Assembly (NCBI GenBank): GCA_028871055.1
Contig: JAGWON010000008.1
Coordinates: 1-64,000, forward strand
Origin: Alphaproteobacteria bacterium
GTDB lineage: Bacteria > Pseudomonadota > Alphaproteobacteria > ATCC43930 > CGMCC-115725
Reading direction: 5' to 3'
DNA length: 64,000 bases
The notes under the pieces are model-generated. The model worked only from the letters and a program-made list of their open reading frames with translations. It was not told the DNA's origin and did no database searches. Below, piece after piece: positions 62,400 to 64,000 of the stretch (positions are counted from its first letter, which is position 1; each line of letters begins with the position of its first letter). The translations under genes and the position numbers were made by a program.

Positions 62400-62819
62400 T
62401 CAGTTGTCCTTCGCCCCTTCACGAATCCAACTGCGGATCGTGTCGCGGTCGCAACTCGAAAGCTGTTTCTTGCCATGCGGCATGCGCAATTCGGCCGACG
62501 CTTGCCAATCGAGCAGCCACATCAGGTTGCAGGTGTCGGGACTGCCTGGAATGACCATGAGGCCGAATTTGGTGCCCTTCATCAGCCCGGCATAGGTCGT
62601 AAGGTCGAGACCGCTCTTCTCGAATCCCTCACCGCCCGGTTGATGGCAGGAGATGCAGCGGCCTTTGAAGATCGGCGCGATATCGTCCGCATAGCTGATC
62701 GGTGCCGGGTCGGCGGCGCGGACCTGCCGCGCCTGCATGGACAGTGCGGTGGTCAACGCAGCAACACCACCGGCGATCGCGAGTGCCAATTTGCGACGAT
62801 TGATATCACCTGGTTTCAT
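62400..62819 (-). CDS. Tat-exported c-type cytochrome-like protein
   Basis: A 139-residue protein with a Tat-like signal (NRRKLALAIAGG, residues 7-18) and one heme c motif CISCH (Cys55, Cys58, His59), followed by QPGGEGFEKSGLDLTTYAGLMKG as in planctomycete-type cytochrome c domains. It probably carries electrons to or from the respiratory system next door. A perfect FNR box is centred 42 bp before the ATG at 62819, placing the predicted transcript start right at this codon, so the ATG at 62834 would lie outside the message. Confidence 0.82.
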   Translation of the reverse strand: MKPGDINRRKLALAIAGGVAALTTALSMQARQVRAADPAPISYADDIAPIFKGRCISCHQPGGEGFEKSGLDLTTYAGLMKGTKFGLMVIPGSPDTCNLMWLLDWQASAELRMPHGKKQLSSCDRDTIRSWIREGAKDN

Positions 62820-62854
62820 GCAAGCAATATTCAAAGCCTGTATTCGGTCCGTCC

Positions 62855-62868
62855 TTGATCTGAATCAA
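62855..62868 (-). promoter_or_regulatory. FNR/CRP-family box upstream of the cytochrome gene
   Basis: TTGAT-CTGA-ATCAA is a perfect FNR/FixK/Dnr palindrome. Its centre is 42.5 bp upstream of the ATG at 62819; a -10-like AATATT follows at 62831-62826 on the minus strand, the class II spacing. Activation without oxygen, or by nitric oxide, is expected. Confidence 0.75.
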
Positions 62869-63072
62869 GTTCATCCGGCGGCATCGCATGTTCGTCGCCT
62901 GCAAATGCGACATAGCGTCTCATCGACGGGCCGACGCGCACGCAAGGTCGACCGTTTCAAATGGCTGGCGAGAGTCTGAATCCGATCAGAGCGCGCTTTT
63001 AGCCGTGACAGGACGATGATCGCGGGTCATACGGAGCATCGCATAGGTAATATCGCGTATAGTTCCGCCCAA

Positions 63073-63086
63073 TTGATTCAGATCAA
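63073..63086 (+). promoter_or_regulatory. FNR/CRP-family box upstream of the TtrB-like gene
   Basis: TTGAT-TCAG-ATCAA is a second perfect FNR palindrome, centred at 63079.5. CATAAC (63108-63113) is a -10-like hexamer at the right distance for a class II site, giving a start near 63120 and a 38-nt leader before the ATG at 63158. Confidence 0.75.
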
Positions 63087-63157
63087 TACGGCCTCGCTGC
63101 ACTGCATCATAACGCTGATCGTCGTTGTGTCCGGCATCTATTCAGCGGAGGCGGACG

Positions 63158-64000
63158 ATGCATCAGGCGGACTCGCCGGTTAAACCAGAGGTTCCAAGCC
63201 GCCGCCAGTTGCTAAGCCGATTATCCGCCGGCGCCGCCGTCACAGCCGCCGCGGCTGCGACCGTCAAGGCCGCTATCGCACAGCCCAATCCCGAAACGCA
63301 CGCGCTGCCGGCTTATGCTGTGAGCGGCCGCGAGGCCGGCATGGATTTCTACGACTTCCACGGCCGCGAGGCCTTCGCCTACACCAAGAAGGACGGCAAC
63401 CTCGCGGTCGAAGGACAGGACGGCAAGCGTTGGACGATGCTCATCGACCTGCGCAAGTGCGTCGGCTGCCAGTCCTGCACTGCGGCCTGCAAGTTCGAGA
63501 ACAATATTCCCGAAGGCAGCTTCCGCACCTGGGTTCCCGACCTCGAGATCGGCACCTACCCCGAGGCGCGGCGCGCCTTCTTGCCCCGGCTGTGCAATCA
63601 CTGCGAGCGCCCGTCCTGCATCGAAGTGTGCCCGGCCGATGCCACGTGGCAGCGCAAGGACGGCATTGTCGAGATCGACTACGACCGGTGTTGGGGTTGC
63701 GGCTCCTGCGTCAACGCCTGTCCCTACGACGCCCGCTTCATCAATCCGATCACCCACACGGCCGACAAGTGCAATTTCTGCGCTCAGCGCGTCGACCAGG
63801 GTCTGCGGCCGGCTTGCGTCGAGACCTGCGTCGGCGGCGCGCGGCAGTTCGGCAACCTGAACGATCCCAACGATCCGGTTGCCCGGCAGATCAAGAGCGA
63901 GCCGGTGCAGGTCTTGAAGCCCAGCACCGGCAACCAGCCGCGCGTCTTCTACATCGCGCTGCCGGACCAGCTGCAGAACAATCTGCCGGGTCGTCCGACC
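63158..64000 (+). CDS. TtrB-like respiratory iron-sulfur subunit (partial)
   Basis: The first 281 residues of an exported iron-sulfur protein that continues past the window. A Tat motif SRRQLLS (residues 14-20) is present, followed by sixteen cysteines in four groups (101-111, 146-158, 178-188, 205-224), giving four [4Fe-4S] clusters as in TtrB/PsrB/DmsB. MLIDLRKCVGCQSC, LPRLCNHCE and ACPYDARFIN, plus CVGGAR and VLKPSTG, follow tetrathionate reductase TtrB closely. It should transfer electrons between a quinol oxidase subunit and a molybdenum subunit, expected next in the operon. GGAGG lies just before the ATG. Confidence 0.85.
   Translation, partial: MHQADSPVKPEVPSRRQLLSRLSAGAAVTAAAAATVKAAIAQPNPETHALPAYAVSGREAGMDFYDFHGREAFAYTKKDGNLAVEGQDGKRWTMLIDLRKCVGCQSCTAACKFENNIPEGSFRTWVPDLEIGTYPEARRAFLPRLCNHCERPSCIEVCPADATWQRKDGIVEIDYDRCWGCGSCVNACPYDARFINPITHTADKCNFCAQRVDQGLRPACVETCVGGARQFGNLNDPNDPVARQIKSEPVQVLKPSTGNQPRVFYIALPDQLQNNLPGRPT

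Overview
The window is GC-rich, densely packed chromosomal DNA from an alphaproteobacterium, most likely a Rhodospirillales-type soil or water organism. Support comes from hopanoid genes (hpnI, hpnJ, hpnM, hpnN), a DUF2794 gene, a tiny aa3-type cytochrome oxidase subunit IV gene, a B. subtilis-type PurF next to an SDR and cvpA-radA, and an alphaproteobacterial style surA-lptD cluster. The species cannot be named from sequence reading alone. No phage, transposon, insertion sequence, integrase or CRISPR array was seen. Most genes are housekeeping and sit in operons with 4-bp ATGA/GTGA overlaps.

Layout: 1-4.5 kb has the end of an unknown gene, tRNA-Glu(CTC), yajQ, a DUF423 membrane protein, a TAXI-type TRAP binding protein, a histone-deacetylase-like amidohydrolase and xseB-ispA. 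4.6-11.4 kb is a hopanoid and outer-membrane-lipid region: hpnM, mlaA, hpnI-hpnJ, hpnN, and a lipid A deacylase-like gene that appears internally deleted. 12-16 kb is DUF2794 plus a TPR protein-bamB-der operon. 16-19 kb has a two-domain VOC dioxygenase, an orphan histidine kinase and an SDR lacking the usual catalytic serine. 19-28.5 kb is one minus-strand series: dnaB-alr-mlaE-mlaF, radA-cvpA, purF-SDR and a cyclopropane fatty acid synthase. 28.5-34.3 kb holds an aldo/keto reductase, a haloacetate-dehalogenase-like hydrolase, the rpsF-rpsR-rplI ribosomal operon, and a Rieske dioxygenase alpha-beta pair coupled to a PrxQ-type peroxiredoxin.

34.4-40.7 kb is the plus-strand fatty acid cluster (lipoprotein, fabD, fabG, acpP, fabF) continuing into mltG, yicC and gmk. 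40.7-48.3 kb is a minus-strand envelope operon lptF-lptG-lptD-surA-pdxA-rsmA. 48.4-58.6 kb has two coupled large membrane proteins of unknown function, pepA-holC, ndk, the oxidase subunit IV microgene, purM-purN with a GT87-like membrane glycosyltransferase, and an MFS transporter.

58.6-64 kb is the most accessory-looking part. A minus-strand iron-uptake operon resembling FtrABCD (cupredoxin, polyferredoxin, P19-like protein, FTR1 permease) is in a rearranged order, with a 25-codon ORF between the P19 and FTR1 genes and an inverted repeat upstream that could be a Fur-type operator. Next is a divergent pair: a Tat/c-type cytochrome-like gene (minus) and a TtrB-like four-cluster iron-sulfur subunit running off the end (plus). 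Each has its own perfect FNR/CRP-family box (TTGAT-N4-ATCAA), which points to control by oxygen or nitrogen oxides and to anaerobic respiration, with tetrathionate or a similar acceptor.
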